A stretch of DNA of 64,000 nucleotides from Brevibacillus sp. (GTDB lineage: Bacteria; Bacillota; Bacilli; Brevibacillales; Brevibacillaceae). Position 1 is the stretch's first letter; each line of letters opens with the position of its first letter. The notes under the pieces are model-generated. The model was not told the DNA's origin. It saw only the letters and a list, made by a program, of their open reading frames with translations, and ran no database searches. Made by a program: the position numbers and the translations under genes. The stretch is from NCBI GenBank assembly GCA_017656235.1, contig JACDOF010000001.1:744001-808000 (forward strand). Reading direction: 5' to 3'. Below are positions 15,613 through 24,121 of the stretch, in pieces.

Positions 15613-18600
15613 GTGCAGGATTTGCGAGACCTCTTCACCACCCGTGGTTTGCTGGCCGATCAAAACGGGGACGGACTGGCCGATTCGCTCAGGGTTTCGT
15701 TTTGGCTGCAGCCCGGTCTTGTGGCAACCGGCCTGATTGATGTCTGTGCCCGACTGGGATTGGAGACCAGCGAACTGGATCTGCCGTCGATCCACATAGG
15801 CACTCCAGACGATGAGCGAGGACAACGAGCAGAAGGTCAGTGGCTGTGCCGGCTTTTCGCGGAGAGTGCCTACGGAGAAGCGGAGGCCAGCTGCACACTG
15901 GATAAGGAACGAAAGGAGCTTCTGCTGGCCGGCGGAAGTGCGGAGAGCCTCAACAGGCTGCTTCGCTGGATCGCCGCTTGCTGGCCTCATGCCGCGTCTG
16001 AGATGGACGGGTCGGAACCGGCCGTCGAGCGGATTCGGCTGCGTGGGAAGGAAATGATCCTGGAGGGAACAGACTCCGTCATCATGACCGTGTCCGTTTT
16101 GCAGCCGCAAAAGGACAGTAAGCCGCCTCAGATTGACCGCCCCAGACCGCTTTCCAGTCTGACAGATTTATGGACCACGGCGGGATTTTACCAGGCCGGA
16201 CGGGTGGACGCAACCAGCAAGACCGATCTGTTCTTTGACGGCGTCACGACGGGGCCGCTTGCCGCAGCATGCGCCCGCCTCGCTGCCCGCATCGGACTGG
16301 CATCCACCGGCCTTGGTTTCCCGCTGACCGGGACGGCAGGGCGAATACCTGAACTTACTTTCTCCCTGCGAAACCAAAGCACGTCTTCTGAACGGAACTG
16401 TCGGGTCAGTGTGGAGCAGCACCCGCAAGATGACCTGGCACGCGTAATTGTCCTGGAAGGTGGGGAAGATGCCCAGATTGCGGCTCTGCAATACTTTGCG
16501 GAGGCGGTGCCTGCACAGGAGGGTGGACGCTTTGGCTGTTGGGAACAGGAAGTGATTGCCGCGCGTCCGTCTCCCGCTGCAGATGAGCTGCCCCTGCTCA
16601 TGGAGCAAACCTGGGAGGACTGCGGGGAAAGGGCAGAGATGGAAGAAGTGTTTGAAGCCGCCCTGCGGGAACTGGCCGCTGAGTGGGCAGGTCAATCCGC
16701 CCAAGGCTCACGTCTGTTGGTCAGGGCGTTTCTATCCGAACCGATTGAGATCTTGAACGAGATGAAGGAACGCTGGAGACGAGAAATAGCCAATCAGCTT
16801 GCGGGTGCGGATGCTCAGGTTGAGATCATCTCTGCGTTTAAACCTGGGTTCTGTTGGATCAGAGAGAGCGTCATCCCTGCCGTCAAGCAGACCGGAAAGC
16901 AGGTAGGACGGGTGAAGCTGTCCTTCCAGCCCGATACGCGCCCGGATGGCCTGGAGCTTCCCCATCGCTGGCTGCAGGAGTTATACCCAGTGGATCAATT
17001 GCTGGCCCAGCAGTTTCAGCTCACCTACGACCAGATTCAGTTTGAGATGGTAGAGAACCAGCCGCACACCTACCAGGTTGAGGTGTGGGATAGGGAGAAT
17101 CGTCTGCTGGGACACTGGCGATTGGATGTGCCGGTGTCCGCTGTGCCTTATCTGGATGGAGAGAAACGGGCGTATCCCACAACCGCTGCCTTTTATCTGG
17201 AGGTCAATGGCAAGCGGGTGCGAGAGCAAATACTGGCGACGGATCGGGAACGTTTTTGGCGGTATTACTTACAGCAGTTCCTCCCTGCACTGGAGCAGAA
17301 GCTGCTGGCCGCTGCCGAAATGGACGACAGCCGCCGCGGGGTCGACATCCCGCTCTTTTACTCCATCGATGTGCACGTTGCCATGAGCGAGCAGGAAGAA
17401 CGATTGGGGATTGACGAAGAACGCCTCTCTTCCCTGGAAGCACTGCACGAGGACATTTACTTCAACACGCTGGACTACTTTGCTGCCAGGGGGCGGAGCA
17501 GGTGCGGTGTGGAATGGAATGCTCCAGGAGCGGTTCGGCCGTTTGTTACTGTCAAGCCGGGTGAGAAACCTCGCGCCCGGATATGCGTCCGACCATACCG
17601 TCACCAGGACGTGCCGCGTGTGCAAACGGAATCGCTTCTCTTTTCCGTTGCGGATACGGAACCAGTTGAAGCCGTTGTCTCGCTCGTCTCGGCGGACGCT
17701 GTGGATCGAATGGAATGGAGACGGCAAGACAAGCAGCCCCCCATGCGAAGCAAAGATAGCCATCCAACCGATCCGCTGCTGTCGGGGTGGCAGTCCTTGC
17801 GCGATGACCCATCGATTCACATCTGGGAAGTGGCGCGTTCCTTTGAACAAAGACCGATCTATGCGGTTGAAGTGACAGCGCCGCGGGTATCCCGTTTTTA
17901 CTCGCCCCACAAGCTGTCCGTCTTCAAGCCGACAATCCTGATCGAAACGGGTCATCATCCCAACGAGGTTTCCAGCATGCCGGCGGTGAGGGAACTGGTG
18001 GAAGAAATCGTCTTCCAACGCCGTGAGTGGCTCCACCGATTCAATCTGGTGGTCATCCCGTACGCGAATCCGGACGGACTGGTACTGCACCGGGAATTGA
18101 CAAGGGATAATCCGGAGTGGAAGCATCATGCTGCCCGATACAATGCGGTCGGTCTGGAGTACACGACGCACCGCTTCCGCCCGACCATCTTCGGTGAAGC
18201 CGCAGTGGTCCCGACCCTGTTTTACCGCTGGCTGCCCGATATCGTCATTGACGATCACGGCATACCCTCACACGAGTGGACACAACCGTTTGCGGGGTAC
18301 AACAGTCCGCCGCGTTTCCCCGTTTCGTACTGGATCCCGATCTCGCTGATCTACGGAATTAGTCGGGAATTGGATCGGGATGCGTATCCTGCGCATGCGG
18401 CTGCTTTGGACGAGGTACAGCAGGCCATTGAGCAGAAATTGTTCCGGGATCAACGGATCCGGATGAAGAACAAGCATTATGTAGACCGCTATATTCGGTA
18501 CGGGCACAAATGGCTGCCAGAGGTTTTCCCGCTGCAGGACGAGCGGGAATTGGTCTTTTACCGCTGGCCGACCAAGCCAGACAGCAGTTCCACCGCACTG

Positions 18601-18828
18601 ATTGCCCGCCACCCCGAGTGGATCACGCTGGATCTGATCACGGAAGCGGCTGACGAGACCGTGTACGGTGAGGCCCTGCGAGACTGCATGACGGCTCACA
18701 AGCTGTTTCACCTGGGGGTCATCGATTGGATGCTGGCTCAGCCGCTACAGATTGATAAAACGTTTGACGAAACAACCCTACGATTTACCAGAGAGCGACC
18801 ACTCAACAGGAGGAGACAACCACGATGA
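15613..18828 (+). CDS. Large cytoplasmic M14-family metallopeptidase with duplicated N-terminal domain
   Basis: 1071 residues with no signal peptide. The C-terminal third is a zinc-carboxypeptidase domain: H782-P-N-E785 is the HxxE zinc motif, followed by IPYANPDG and a possible third ligand in IVIDDHGIPSHEW. The N-terminal part contains two related units, near residues 1-55 and 185-240 (each with DL-TT-G and a C-ARLGL/IGL segment), the first with DQNGDGLAD. It lies between the peptide importer and pyroglutamyl peptidase, so it probably trims imported peptides in the cytoplasm. The GTG start follows CAGGGGG. M14 proteins of this size with such N-domains are poorly characterised. Confidence 0.8.
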   Translation: MQDLRDLFTTRGLLADQNGDGLADSLRVSFWLQPGLVATGLIDVCARLGLETSELDLPSIHIGTPDDERGQRAEGQWLCRLFAESAYGEAEASCTLDKERKELLLAGGSAESLNRLLRWIAACWPHAASEMDGSEPAVERIRLRGKEMILEGTDSVIMTVSVLQPQKDSKPPQIDRPRPLSSLTDLWTTAGFYQAGRVDATSKTDLFFDGVTTGPLAAACARLAARIGLASTGLGFPLTGTAGRIPELTFSLRNQSTSSERNCRVSVEQHPQDDLARVIVLEGGEDAQIAALQYFAEAVPAQEGGRFGCWEQEVIAARPSPAADELPLLMEQTWEDCGERAEMEEVFEAALRELAAEWAGQSAQGSRLLVRAFLSEPIEILNEMKERWRREIANQLAGADAQVEIISAFKPGFCWIRESVIPAVKQTGKQVGRVKLSFQPDTRPDGLELPHRWLQELYPVDQLLAQQFQLTYDQIQFEMVENQPHTYQVEVWDRENRLLGHWRLDVPVSAVPYLDGEKRAYPTTAAFYLEVNGKRVREQILATDRERFWRYYLQQFLPALEQKLLAAAEMDDSRRGVDIPLFYSIDVHVAMSEQEERLGIDEERLSSLEALHEDIYFNTLDYFAARGRSRCGVEWNAPGAVRPFVTVKPGEKPRARICVRPYRHQDVPRVQTESLLFSVADTEPVEAVVSLVSADAVDRMEWRRQDKQPPMRSKDSHPTDPLLSGWQSLRDDPSIHIWEVARSFEQRPIYAVEVTAPRVSRFYSPHKLSVFKPTILIETGHHPNEVSSMPAVRELVEEIVFQRREWLHRFNLVVIPYANPDGLVLHRELTRDNPEWKHHAARYNAVGLEYTTHRFRPTIFGEAAVVPTLFYRWLPDIVIDDHGIPSHEWTQPFAGYNSPPRFPVSYWIPISLIYGISRELDRDAYPAHAAALDEVQQAIEQKLFRDQRIRMKNKHYVDRYIRYGHKWLPEVFPLQDERELVFYRWPTKPDSSSTALIARHPEWITLDLITEAADETVYGEALRDCMTAHKLFHLGVIDWMLAQPLQIDKTFDETTLRFTRERPLNRRRQPR

Positions 18829-19433
18829 AGAAACTACTCTTGACCGGATTTGTGCCTTTTTTGGACTATACGATCAATCCAAGCCAACAAATCGTGCAGG
18901 CTCTCGACAGACAGCAGATCGGGGCATACGAAGTAGTCGGTACCATTCTGCCTGTTGAGTTTGCCAAATCGGCTGCCGTTTTGCTCGAGACGTATGAGCG
19001 TGTACAGCCTGATGCGGTTATCTCGCTCGGATTGGCGGCTGGCCGTGAGCGAATTACACCGGAGCGGGTGGCCATCAATTGCAATGACGGCGATGCCGAC
19101 AATTCCGGTGTACAAGTCCAGGATCAACCGATCGCAGCGGACGGGCCCGCTGCCTATTTCAGCACCCTTCCCATCCGGCGGATGGTGAACCGTTTGCTCG
19201 AGCGGAACATACCGGCGGAGATTTCCAATTCGGCAGGTACCTACCTTTGCAACAACGTGATGTATCAGATGCTCCATTATCTGCATCAGCGGCAGTTGGA
19301 CGTACCGGCAGGCTTCATTCACATCCCGGCTTCGCACGAACTGGCGGCTCAGATGAAGCGGAGCATTCCCAGTTGGTCACTTGACACACTTACCGCAGCC
19401 ATTCATACTGCCATTGAGGAACTGCCCGCATAG
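18825..19433 (+). CDS. pcp: Pyroglutamyl-peptidase I
   Basis: 202 residues, a cysteine peptidase (family C15) that removes N-terminal pyroglutamate from peptides. The catalytic regions are visible: Glu in GRERITPERVAIN, Cys in NSAGTYLCNNVMY, and His in FIHIPASHE. ATG 18825 overlaps the M14 gene stop (ATGA). Its product, 5-oxoproline, is the substrate of the PxpABC enzyme encoded directly downstream, and its substrates would come through the peptide importer upstream. Confidence 0.95.
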   Translation: MKKLLLTGFVPFLDYTINPSQQIVQALDRQQIGAYEVVGTILPVEFAKSAAVLLETYERVQPDAVISLGLAAGRERITPERVAINCNDGDADNSGVQVQDQPIAADGPAAYFSTLPIRRMVNRLLERNIPAEISNSAGTYLCNNVMYQMLHYLHQRQLDVPAGFIHIPASHELAAQMKRSIPSWSLDTLTAAIHTAIEELPA

Positions 19434-19473
19434 GATAATAATGACCATTTCTAAATAGAAAGGGAACCGGACG

Positions 19474-20214
19474 ATGTCGTTGACCTGTTTGCCAGTCGGG
19501 GATATGGCGCTTACCGTAGTATTTGAACAAAAAATCGCAGAAAACATTAACCGCCGGGTCGTGGAAATGGCCTCCCGCCTGGCAAAGCGGCCGGTTAAAG
19601 GGGTGGTGGAGATCGTACCTGCGTACGCTTCGCTGACCATCTATTATGACCCCCTGATCATTTCGTACCAGGAGATGGTGGAACGATTGCATGAGCTGGA
19701 TCACATGTCCGGCGAGTACGAAGAAAAACAGCGAATCGTCACCTTTCCGGCGCTGTATGGGGGAGAGCAGGGACCGGACCTCAATGACGTTGCCGACCAC
19801 CATGGATTAACACCGCAGCAGGTGATCGACCTGCACACTTCGGCCCTTTATCGCGTCTACATGCTCGGTTTTTCGCCAGGATTTCCCTACCTTGGCGGGC
19901 TGCCCAGGCAGCTTAGCACACCGCGACTGGATACGCCCCGCCTGCATATTCCCGCCGGCGCGATCGGAATTGCAGGTTCACAGACGGGGATCTATTCGAT
20001 CGATTCGCCTGGCGGGTGGCGGATTATCGCCCATACGCCGGTACCGCTGTTTCGCTTGGACGAGGATCCTCCGTTTCTGCTGCGGGTGGGCGATCTGGTC
20101 CGGTTCATGCCGGTTACGGATGAAGAATACCAGGAGATTGTGCAGCAGGTGAATCATGGTACGTATCAGCCGCAGATCGTCGATCATACCGGAAAAGAGG
20201 TGAATGGTTCATGA
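19474..20214 (+). CDS. pxpB: 5-oxoprolinase subunit B
   Basis: 246 residues of the KipI/PxpB family. Hallmarks are the N-terminal LPVGDMALTVVFE, the VYMLGFSPGFPYLGGLP segment and GAIGIAGSQTGIYSIDSPGGWRIIAHTP. With PxpA and PxpC it hydrolyses 5-oxoproline to glutamate using ATP. Close homologues were named KipI for inhibition of the sporulation kinase KinA in B. subtilis; here the pxpA/pxpC/pcp context favours the enzymatic role. It ends in an ATGA overlap with pxpA. Confidence 0.93.
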   Translation: MSLTCLPVGDMALTVVFEQKIAENINRRVVEMASRLAKRPVKGVVEIVPAYASLTIYYDPLIISYQEMVERLHELDHMSGEYEEKQRIVTFPALYGGEQGPDLNDVADHHGLTPQQVIDLHTSALYRVYMLGFSPGFPYLGGLPRQLSTPRLDTPRLHIPAGAIGIAGSQTGIYSIDSPGGWRIIAHTPVPLFRLDEDPPFLLRVGDLVRFMPVTDEEYQEIVQQVNHGTYQPQIVDHTGKEVNGS

Positions 20215-20969
20215 TTGATTTGAATTGTGACATGGGGGAAAGCTTTGGCCGCTACCGAATAGGTCAGGATGAAGCAATTTTTCCCTTCATCACCTCGGCG
20301 AACATCGCGTGCGGGTTTCACGCCGGTGATCCGCTGGTCATGAGACGTGCCGTTCGTCTGGCCAAGCAAAACGGGGTGGCGGTCGGTGCTCATCCCGGCT
20401 TTCCCGATCTGGTTGGATTTGGCCGGCGGGAGATGAACATCGACCCGGAACAGCTATACTGCGATCTGTTGTATCAGATCGGGGCATTACAGGCCATCGC
20501 CGCTTCGGAGGGAGTCAAGCTGCAGCACGTAAAACCACACGGCGCGCTGTACAACAAAGCAAACCGGGATGCGCGAACCGCGGAGGCCGTCGTGCAGGCG
20601 ATCAGCGATTTGGACCGGACACTTGCCCTGTACACACTGCCAACCGGACCCCTGTACGAACTGGCCCGTCAAAAGGGACTGCGGGTCGTACGGGAATTTT
20701 TTGCCGATCGCACATACCAGACGGACGGAACCTTGACACCTCGTACCGCTCCGAATGCGCTGATCAGCGATGCCAGGGAGGCAGCCCGGCGTGTCGTCAG
20801 GATGTTGAGGGAGAACCGGGTAGAGACCGTGGATGGCAGTGAGATCCAGATGGAAGCTGAGACGGTGTGCATTCACGGAGATGAGCCCAGTGCGGCAGCA
20901 TTTGCCCGCGAGATACGGCGCCGGCTGGAAGAAGCGGGAGTAGTGGTGAAAGCAATTGGTTCAGGATAA
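20211..20969 (+). CDS. pxpA: 5-oxoprolinase subunit A (LamB/YcsF family)
   Basis: 252 residues. It begins with the family signature IDLNCDMGESFGRY and contains SANIACGFHAGDP, GAHPGFPDLVGFGRR and KPHGALYN, which line the metal/active site in this family. It supplies part of the ATP-dependent 5-oxoproline hydrolase. It overlaps pxpB by four bases and pxpC by 14, so all three are probably translated together. Confidence 0.95.
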   Translation: MIDLNCDMGESFGRYRIGQDEAIFPFITSANIACGFHAGDPLVMRRAVRLAKQNGVAVGAHPGFPDLVGFGRREMNIDPEQLYCDLLYQIGALQAIAASEGVKLQHVKPHGALYNKANRDARTAEAVVQAISDLDRTLALYTLPTGPLYELARQKGLRVVREFFADRTYQTDGTLTPRTAPNALISDAREAARRVVRMLRENRVETVDGSEIQMEAETVCIHGDEPSAAAFAREIRRRLEEAGVVVKAIGSG

Positions 20970-21948
20970 TCGTCTGTTTGAAGTAATCAAACCTGGCTTG
21001 TTCACAACTGTACAAGATTTGGGACGAATCGGGTACCAGCAGTACGGCATGGTGGTGAGTGGGGCGATGGACCCGTTTGCCTTGCGGATGGGGAATCTGC
21101 TGGTCGGAAACGATGAGAATGATGCTGCACTGGAGATCACCATGGTCGGACCGGTGCTGAAGACCTGCCGGGACTGCCTGATTGCGGTGACCGGGGCAGA
21201 TCTTGGTCTCAGGCTGGACGGTCACCCGATCCCAACCTGGAAGAGCGTCTGGGTGCGGCAGGGTGCCGTGCTTTCATTTGCCGGAGCCAGACAAGGGTGC
21301 CGCGCTTACCTGGCAGTACGAGGGGGTATTGATGTTCCGCCTGTAATGGGCAGCCGTTCCACGTATGTAAAGGCGGGGATCGGCGGGTATAACGGTCGGC
21401 CCCTTCGAAGCGGTGACGTCCTTGAGGTGGGCATAAGAGGCTTGTCCGAACGGCCGCGTGACGATTTTCTGCCGTTTGCCAACAGACGGCTTCCTCCGGA
21501 GATGATTCCGCGTTACGGGACACCAGTCCACGTGAGAGTCATTTTGGGACCACAACACGACATGTTTACGATGGACAGCCTGGAAGCTTTTTTGCGCGAG
21601 CCGTACCTGGTAACGCCGCAGTCAGATCGAATGGGTTATCGGCTGAAAGGTGCCCGTCTGACACACACTGGTCCCGCCGAAATCATTTCCGATTCCGTTG
21701 CCTGTGGTTCGATTCAGGTTCCGGCCGGCGGCAATCCGATTCTATTGCTCGCAGACCGTCAGCCAACGGGAGGATATCCCAAAATCGCCACGGTGATCTC
21801 GGTCGATTTGTCTCTCGTAGCTCAGGCCAAGCCGGGTGATCACATTTGCTTTCACGCCGTTTCGCTGGAAGAGAGTCACCGGCTGCTGCGGCAGCGGGAG
21901 CAAACCATTCAGATGGTAAAGACGGCCAATCGGCTCGTAACTGGTTGA
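20956..21948 (+). CDS. pxpC: 5-oxoprolinase subunit C
   Basis: 330 residues of the KipA/PxpC (biotin-dependent carboxylase-like) family. Marks are KPGLFTTVQDLGRIGYQQYGMVVSGAMD near the N-terminus, RAYLAVRGGIDVPPVMGSRST in the middle and ILLADRQPTGGYPKIATV near the C-terminus. It completes the PxpABC complex. The start is a TTG at 20956 inside the end of pxpA with only a weak ribosome site, consistent with translational coupling. It is the last gene of the operon. Confidence 0.92.
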   Translation: MVQDNRLFEVIKPGLFTTVQDLGRIGYQQYGMVVSGAMDPFALRMGNLLVGNDENDAALEITMVGPVLKTCRDCLIAVTGADLGLRLDGHPIPTWKSVWVRQGAVLSFAGARQGCRAYLAVRGGIDVPPVMGSRSTYVKAGIGGYNGRPLRSGDVLEVGIRGLSERPRDDFLPFANRRLPPEMIPRYGTPVHVRVILGPQHDMFTMDSLEAFLREPYLVTPQSDRMGYRLKGARLTHTGPAEIISDSVACGSIQVPAGGNPILLLADRQPTGGYPKIATVISVDLSLVAQAKPGDHICFHAVSLEESHRLLRQREQTIQMVKTANRLVTG

Positions 21949-22014
21949 AAGCGCAAATCTTGGGGTAAACAGGACACCAAACGGTGCTGACCGAGTTTCA
22001 AAGCTCTGGCATGG

Positions 22015-22233
22015 GACGAGTGTGGGCGGCTTTTCGCCAGCGAACGGGTTTGGCCAACCTGCCAGCGAAACGGCGTATCCGCAGGGAAATCGCAGCAGCA
22101 CCAGCATCACGTCACTGCGGGACATCGTTTTGCCGCTGCCCCTGCGGATCGTCGGGGAGCGATCCTGGACTGCTTCCTCGCTGGTTGGCCACTGAAAGTG
22201 TGCGCGAAAAACGCCCCACTCGTCACGACACTT
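22015..22233. repeat. Dispersed intergenic repeat, copy B, with long inverted arms
   Basis: The right arm (22166-22233) closely matches 8796-8866. The left arm (22015-22067, ACGAGTGTGGGCGG ... TTTGGCCAACC ... CAGCG) is an imperfect inverted copy of the right arm, enclosing about 100 bases without a gene. The layout resembles a non-autonomous MITE-like or REP/BIME-like element. No target-site duplication could be identified by eye. Confidence 0.6.
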
Positions 22234-22247
22234 TGTCTGCCATCTGT

Positions 22248-22281
22248 CACGACATGACAGCAAAACTGTCAGTCGTGACCG
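22248..22281. other. Long perfect hairpin downstream of pxpC
   Basis: GTCACGAC-AT-GACAG (22248-22262) pairs with CTGTC-A-GTCGTGAC (22268-22281) around a CAAAA loop: 13 base pairs with a small internal bulge. No T run follows, so it is not a classic terminator. It borders repeat copy B. Confidence 0.65.
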
Positions 22282-22321
22282 CATGCTCGACATCCTTCAG
22301 ACTGAATACAAAATGAGTTCT

Positions 22322-22353
22322 GACAGGAGACGTAAACCGAACCTGTCTTTTTT
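22322..22353 (+). terminator. Probable Rho-independent terminator of the iclR-pxpC operon
   Basis: GACAGG (22322-22327) pairs with CCTGTC (22342-22347), followed by TTTTTT. The stem is only six base pairs with a 14-base loop, so strength is uncertain. Confidence 0.55.
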
Positions 22354-22436
22354 GTTGCCGCAGCAGCTGCCGCCATGATAGGCTGATGGTACCAGACGGG
22401 AGGGAGCGCAGCGGATGACGGGGCGTCACACAGATG

Positions 22437-22493
22437 TGCAACCGTTTTGCAACTTCACTTGGTTAACAATAGAGAAAAACGAAAGCGGTTGCA
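22437..22493 (+). promoter_or_regulatory. Operator-like elements upstream of the CoA ligase gene
   Basis: TGCAA-CCGTT-TTGCA (22437-22451) is a palindrome of the form TGCAA-N5-TTGCA, also found at 30106-30120. A second element, GAAAGCGGTTGCA (22481-22493), recurs as its exact reverse complement at 30117-30129. The shared pair implies that the CoA ligase/regulator unit and the secreted lipase unit answer to one regulator. Confidence 0.55.
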
Positions 22494-22513
22494 TCGAATG
22501 AGGAGGAACCAGG

Positions 22514-24034
22514 ATGAGTGCGGAGAGGATCGACTGGCTGGCCGGCCGGGCATTTGTAACGCCACATCGGGTGGCGGTGACAGATCCGCAGGCAGGTGAA
22601 GCATGGTCATACGCGCAACTTCATCAGCGGGCCAGCCGATTAGCCTGCTACCTGCAGCGACAGGGAGTAGACAAGGGGGACCGGGTTGCCCTGCTCGCAC
22701 CCAATCATGTTTGTTACTTTGATGCCCTGTCTGCCTGTATCAAGCTGGGAGCTGTTTTCGTTCCGCTTAACTGGCGGCTTTCTCTTACAGAGCTTGAACA
22801 GATTGTCGCTGATTGTTCGCCCAAGTGGCTATTGTTTCACTCGCTCCAGGAGCATACAGCCCATGCCCTGTCTGTAGCCGGCAAACTGGCGGTTGACGGG
22901 GAGACGTACCGTCAGGTGACAGAAAGCTGCTCGGACCTGTTACTCACGCAAGAATCTGTCGAGATCACCGATCCATGCATGATCTTATACACCGGCGGCA
23001 CCACAGGCAGGGCCAAAGGGGTGGTGCTCTCCCATCAGGCAATTCTCTGGAACAGCCTCAATACGATTGCCAGTTGGCAGCTTACCGCTGACGAGGTCAC
23101 CCCCACCTTTTTACCGATGTTTCATACGGGCGGCTTGAACGCGCTCAGCCTGCCGGTTCTTGCAATCGGCGGCAGGGTGGTGATCGCAAGCGAGTTCCGG
23201 CCGGAACAGGCAATTGACCTCTTGGAGCGGGAACGGTGCACGATTGCGCTGATGGTGCCGACGATGTATTACCTGTTAATCCGCTCTCCCGCCTTTGCCG
23301 CGGCCCGTTTTCCCACGATGCGTACTTTCCTCTCCGGCGGGGCGCCCTGCCCGCAGGAGATCTACGAAGCATTTGCCCGAAAAGGACTTGCGTTTAGGGA
23401 AGGATACGGGCTGACGGAAGCGGGACCCAACAACTTTTTTATCGACCCGCGCGAGGCGTCGGTGAAACGCGGGTCGGTCGGCAAGCCGATGTTGTTGAAT
23501 CAGGTGAAGCTGGTTACCGCAAGCGGACAGGAGGCGCAGCCGGGCGATACGGGTGAGCTGCTGCTGGCCGGACTCCACCTGTTTAATGGCTACTGGAATC
23601 AACCGGAAGCCACCCGCGAAGTTTTGGTGGACGGCTGGCTGTGGACCGGAGATTTGGCCCGGCAGGACGAGGACGGCTATTTTTTCATCGTCGGACGCAA
23701 AAAGGAAATGATCATCAGCGGCGGCGAAAATGTGTATCCACAGGAAGTGGAACAGCGGCTGCTGGAGCATCCCGGTGTAAGCGAAGCAGTCGTCGTCGGC
23801 ATGCCGGACGAAAAGTGGGGCGAACGGGTGTCAGCGGTGATTGTGCCGGCTGCTTCCCACCCGCTGACGGCCGAGCAGGTGCAGACATTTTGCGCCGCCA
23901 GGCTGGGCGGATACAAGGTGCCGAAACAGATCGTCTTCGTCAAGGAACTGCCCCAGACAGGCGTCGGCAAAGTGGATAAGAAGCGGATTCGCCAGCTGCT
24001 GGCGGAAGCTGAAGCGGCTGAAATGGAAAAATAG
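22514..24034 (+). CDS. AMP-forming acyl-CoA ligase
   Basis: 506 residues of the ANL superfamily. The P-loop is ILYTGGTTGRAKGVVLSH, then GYGLTEAGPNNF, GWLWTGDLARQDEDGYFFIVGRKKEMIISGGENVYP, and a C-terminal GKVDKKRIR holding the catalytic Lys. The N-terminal region (DWLAGRAFVTPHRVAVTD) resembles MenE/FadD-like ligases for medium or aromatic acids. It leads a cluster of hydrolases and a reductase and could activate the acid released by them. The ATG follows GAGGAGG. Confidence 0.88.
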   Translation: MSAERIDWLAGRAFVTPHRVAVTDPQAGEAWSYAQLHQRASRLACYLQRQGVDKGDRVALLAPNHVCYFDALSACIKLGAVFVPLNWRLSLTELEQIVADCSPKWLLFHSLQEHTAHALSVAGKLAVDGETYRQVTESCSDLLLTQESVEITDPCMILYTGGTTGRAKGVVLSHQAILWNSLNTIASWQLTADEVTPTFLPMFHTGGLNALSLPVLAIGGRVVIASEFRPEQAIDLLERERCTIALMVPTMYYLLIRSPAFAAARFPTMRTFLSGGAPCPQEIYEAFARKGLAFREGYGLTEAGPNNFFIDPREASVKRGSVGKPMLLNQVKLVTASGQEAQPGDTGELLLAGLHLFNGYWNQPEATREVLVDGWLWTGDLARQDEDGYFFIVGRKKEMIISGGENVYPQEVEQRLLEHPGVSEAVVVGMPDEKWGERVSAVIVPAASHPLTAEQVQTFCAARLGGYKVPKQIVFVKELPQTGVGKVDKKRIRQLLAEAEAAEMEK

Positions 24035-24121
24035 CGGGAGGTGTACGGTTACCGGAACATTGGCAGCAATTGTTGGATTGAAAAGCTGGTCGGTGAGCAA
24101 AACGGAAGGTGGTGGTGTCTG

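Noticed and set aside
22248-22281. Long perfect hairpin as a possible tRNA, terminator or attachment site
   Set aside because: No T run follows, it does not fold as a tRNA, and no integrase or duplicated att sequence is present. It was kept only as a structural feature.
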